From the NCBI RefSeq assembly GCF_033097365.1, contig NZ_AP028461.1, positions 4,402,001-4,466,000 on the forward strand: a DNA stretch of 64,000 bases, read 5' to 3'. The translations under genes and the position numbers were made by a program. Each line of letters opens with the position of its first letter. Position 1 is the first letter of the stretch. Under the pieces are notes generated by a model. It was not told where the DNA came from, made no database searches, and saw only the letters and a list, made by a program, of their open reading frames with translations. This DNA is from Actinoplanes sichuanensis (GTDB lineage: Bacteria; Actinomycetota; Actinomycetes; Mycobacteriales; Micromonosporaceae). Below, piece after piece: positions 62,003 through 64,000 of the stretch.

Positions 62003-62212
62003 ATGAAAGCACGTATCGGTGACCGCGTCGTGGTGGAGGCTCTCCGCCTCGGCGCGGAACGGCGTATCGGCATCATCACCGGCGTCGACCATCAGGACGG
62101 CAGCCCGCCGTATCGGGTGCATTGGCTGAGCGACGGCCGTACCACCCTGTTCTACCCGGGCCCGGAGACCCACGTCGAACCCGGGCACGGAAAGCCGGGA
62201 ACCGCGAACTGA
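62003..62212 (+). CDS. DUF1918 protein
   Basis: 69 residues: MKARIGDRVVVEALRLGAER then GIITGVDHQDGSPPYRVHWL-SDGRTTLFYPGPET, the SH3-like fold of DUF1918. AGGAGG six bases before ATG 62003 fixes the start. These small proteins are frequent members of DosR-type stress regulons; their biochemical role is unknown. Co-transcribed with the preceding usp. Confidence 0.9.
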   Translation: MKARIGDRVVVEALRLGAERRIGIITGVDHQDGSPPYRVHWLSDGRTTLFYPGPETHVEPGHGKPGTAN

Positions 62213-62218
62213 CGAATC

Positions 62219-62256
62219 GGCGGCGGTACCCGACCGGACGGTCCGGCACCGCCGCC
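62219..62256 (+). terminator. 9-bp hairpin after DUF1918 gene
   Basis: GGCGGCGGT (62219-62227) pairs with ACCGCCGCC (62248-62256), with an inner CCGGAC/GTCCGG stem; just after the stop. Confidence 0.65.
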
Positions 62257-62279
62257 GGGCGCGGGCCTGGCGCACTGAC

Positions 62280-62293
62280 GGGTCTTTCGGCCC
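62280..62293 (+). promoter_or_regulatory. DosR-like box upstream of doxX
   Basis: GGGTCTTTCGGCCC, one mismatch from GGGACTTTCGGCCC, 87 bases before ATG 62381. Confidence 0.6.
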
Positions 62294-62380
62294 GGTCTTC
62301 TCGGGTCCAGCGGCACAGGTGACCATGCCGGGCTGCGGCGAATAGTCGGCCATAGACACCCGTCAGTCAAGGAGGACGCC

Positions 62381-62965
62381 ATGACAGCCACCGGCCGCGA
62401 CGCGGCCACCCACCTCGACCAGCCCCCGGCCCCCGGCACCGCACTCACCACGACGGCTGCCCGCTCGCTCGCCGTCCTGCGGATCTCGCTCGGATTCGTG
62501 TTCCTCTGGGCCTTCCTCGACAAGACCTTCGGTTGGAACTACGCCACCCCCGCCGAACGCGCCTGGATCGAGGGCGGCTCCCCCACCAAAGGCTTCCTGT
62601 CCGGCGTCGACGTCGGCCCGTTCGCCGGCTTCTTCAACGACATCGCCGGCCAGGCCTGGGCCGACTGGCTGTTCATGCTCGGCCTGCTCGGCATCGGCCT
62701 GGCCCTGATCCTCGGCATCGGCATGCGCATCGCCGCCGGCGCCGCCGCCCTGATGATGATCCTGATGTGGTTCGCCGAGTTCCCGCCCGCCCAGACCGAC
62801 AACGCCGGCGAGGCCACCCACTCCACCAACCCCTTCATCGACTATCACCTCGTCTATGCCCTAGGCGCCGTCGTCACCGCCCTCACCTACGCGGGGCACA
62901 CCTGGGGCCTCGGACGCCAATGGGCGCACCTGCCGTTGGTGCAGCGCAACCCCTGGCTGATCTGA
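62381..62965 (+). CDS. DoxX-family membrane protein
   Basis: 194 residues. Four helices (about 30-48, 85-105, 107-127, 153-172) and the DoxX pattern LRISLGFVFLWAFLDKTFGW, then FMLGLLGIGLALILGIGMRI. DoxX/DoxD proteins are linked to thiosulfate:quinone oxidation in archaea and to redox stress complexes in mycobacteria. The longer loop with GWNYATPAERAWIEGGSPTK is shared with actinobacterial members. ATG 62381 follows AAGGAGG. Confidence 0.88.
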   Translation: MTATGRDAATHLDQPPAPGTALTTTAARSLAVLRISLGFVFLWAFLDKTFGWNYATPAERAWIEGGSPTKGFLSGVDVGPFAGFFNDIAGQAWADWLFMLGLLGIGLALILGIGMRIAAGAAALMMILMWFAEFPPAQTDNAGEATHSTNPFIDYHLVYALGAVVTALTYAGHTWGLGRQWAHLPLVQRNPWLI

Positions 62966-62997
62966 ACGACATCCAGCACGACACGCGGGCGGTCGCT

Positions 62998-63190
62998 TCA
63001 GCGGCCGCCCGATTCATGCCTGGTGACACGGACGGCGAGGTGTCGGACCATGTCCTCGACCCGGGCCGTCGCATCACCGAAGAGCATCGTGATGAGTTCG
63101 GCGGCCGGATACCGGGCTTGCGCGACCGCCGTCCCGTAGCCGGGCGTGATCACCACCGAGGTCGCGGCCCGCAGCAGGTCAGACCGTGAC
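62998..63190 (-). pseudogene. NAD(P) transhydrogenase beta subunit (PntB) fragment
   Basis: The minus strand encodes LRAATSVVITPGYGTAVAQA then RYPAAELITMLFGDATARVE. SVVI-x-PGYG-x-AVAQA is the start of the PntB NADP-binding domain. The Rossmann core that should follow is absent, and the tail does not match, so only about 45 residues survive. Confidence 0.5.
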
Positions 63191-63200
63191 CTAAGGCCCT
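63186..63200 (+). promoter_or_regulatory. DosR-like box upstream of DUF4389 gene
   Basis: GTGACCTAAGGCCCT, 51 bases before ATG 63251. Overlaps the pntB relic. Confidence 0.45.
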
Positions 63201-63250
63201 GCCACAGGCGGACGAGGAGCGCTGTCCTGGAATGGAATCTGGGAGGTGTC

Positions 63251-64000
63251 ATGGACCTTTACCCGCTGCGGGTGGAGGCGCGCCGCGACGAATCCCTGAG
63301 CCGCTGGCTCTGGCTCGTCAAATGGCTGCTGCTGCTCCCGCACTACCTCGCACTGGCAGTGCTCTGGACCGGCCTGGTGGTACTCACCCTGGTCGCCTAT
63401 CTGGCGGTGCTGTTCACCGGCCGCTACCCCGAGCCGATCCGCGCGTACAACCTGGGTGTTCTGCGCTGGACGTGGCGCGTCGGCTACTACGGCTATCAGG
63501 CGCTGGGAACCGACGCCTATCCGCCGTTCACCCTCGCCGACCACCCCGATCATCCGGCCCGGCTGCACCTGGACCCGCACGAGCCGCCGCCGCGGTGGCT
63601 GCCGCTGGTCGCATGGCTGTTCGCGGTGCCGCACCTGATCGTCCTCGGTGCCCTATACCGCACCACCGACACACCCGCCCCGTTCGGGCTCACCGCCGCG
63701 CTGCTGCTGATCGCCGGGCTCGCTCTGCTTTTCACCGGCCGCTACCCGGGTGGCCTGCACGATCTGCTCGTCGGCGTGGCCCGCTGGAACTTGCGCGTGG
63801 CCGCCTACCTGGTGCTGCTCGTGCCCCGCTACCCACCGTTGCGGCTGGACCAGGGTGGACCCGAGCCCGACCCGGCACCGGCCGGCCCGGTCGCGGCGCA
63901 ACCATCCCGGCCAGACCCGCATCCGCCGGTCGCCGGGCCGGTGACCGCCCTGGTCGCCGGGGTACTGCTGCTCCTGCCGGCCGTCGGTCTCGGTACCGGC
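63251..64000 (+). CDS. DUF4389 membrane protein, runs off window end
   Basis: 250 residues visible, open to the last base. The family unit YPLRVEARRDESLSRWLWLV, then helices and FTGRYPEPIRAYNLGVLRWT-WRVGYYGYQAL, occurs twice (again at LFTGRYPGGLHDLLVGVARW), i.e. two DUF4389 repeats with about five membrane helices so far. ATG 63251 follows GGGAGGTG. DUF4389 genes often neighbour Usp and DoxX genes in stress islands. Confidence 0.88.
   Translation, partial: MDLYPLRVEARRDESLSRWLWLVKWLLLLPHYLALAVLWTGLVVLTLVAYLAVLFTGRYPEPIRAYNLGVLRWTWRVGYYGYQALGTDAYPPFTLADHPDHPARLHLDPHEPPPRWLPLVAWLFAVPHLIVLGALYRTTDTPAPFGLTAALLLIAGLALLFTGRYPGGLHDLLVGVARWNLRVAAYLVLLVPRYPPLRLDQGGPEPDPAPAGPVAAQPSRPDPHPPVAGPVTALVAGVLLLLPAVGLGTG

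Noticed and set aside
1..64000. tRNA, rRNA or known riboswitch
   Set aside because: I looked for cloverleaf-like arms, TTCGANNCC T-loops and conserved riboswitch cores and saw none I could support by eye; a covariance-model scan would be decisive.

Overview
This is a very GC-rich window with GTG starts, GGAGG-type ribosome sites and many SigB/SigF-type stress regulators. It comes from a filamentous actinomycete; a Micromonosporaceae (Actinoplanes-like) source is my inference from gene content, not something the sequence proves. I found no tRNA, rRNA or CRISPR array.

Layout. 1-7 kb: the end of an MFS gene, an S8 protease, and a zinc-limitation block. That block has three near-identical Zur-type operators in front of zinc-free ribosomal proteins bL31 and bL32 and COG0523 (CobW-like) metallochaperones, followed by a CDF zinc exporter. 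7-13 kb: cold-shock protein, Na+/H+ antiporter, and a DesK/DesR-like two-component pair divergent from a fatty-acid desaturase. 13-25 kb: general-stress signalling genes (PAS-GAF kinase, CheB-like protein, anti-sigma ATPases, STAS, GAF-ANTAR, SigF-type sigma factor, MEDS-ATPase, PAS-PP2C relic, CsbD, diacylglycerol kinase). 25-30 kb: membrane and secreted proteins, an OmpR/kinase pair, carbonic anhydrase. 30-35 kb: a compact six-gene operon, sulfide:quinone oxidoreductase - DsrC/TusE - DsrE - OsmC - response regulator - kinase, with a CsoR/CstR-like operator in front. 35-64 kb: a dormancy or low-oxygen style island with seven universal stress proteins, two zinc alcohol dehydrogenases, CBS-BON, SPFH, a second SigF-type factor, GNAT/acyl-CoA synthetase, DoxX, DUF1918 and DUF4389 genes, plus relics of hsp20, pntB and fbaB.

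Two regulatory networks can be read by eye. Zur-type boxes control the zinc block. In the second half, at least a dozen copies of a 14-15 bp element close to GGGACYTTCGGCCCT sit about 50-220 bp upstream of the stress genes; this resembles the DosR/DevR box of mycobacteria. No DosR-like regulator is encoded here that I would assign to them.

Mobile DNA includes a decayed IS200/IS605 element splitting an ABC operon, a solo IS605 end inside an IS630 relic, and an IS5 fragment that seems to have truncated two genes. Many otherwise intact genes carry a single-base frameshift, mostly near G/C runs. Either the island is decaying or the assembly has indel errors, and this should be settled before any of those genes is called dead.
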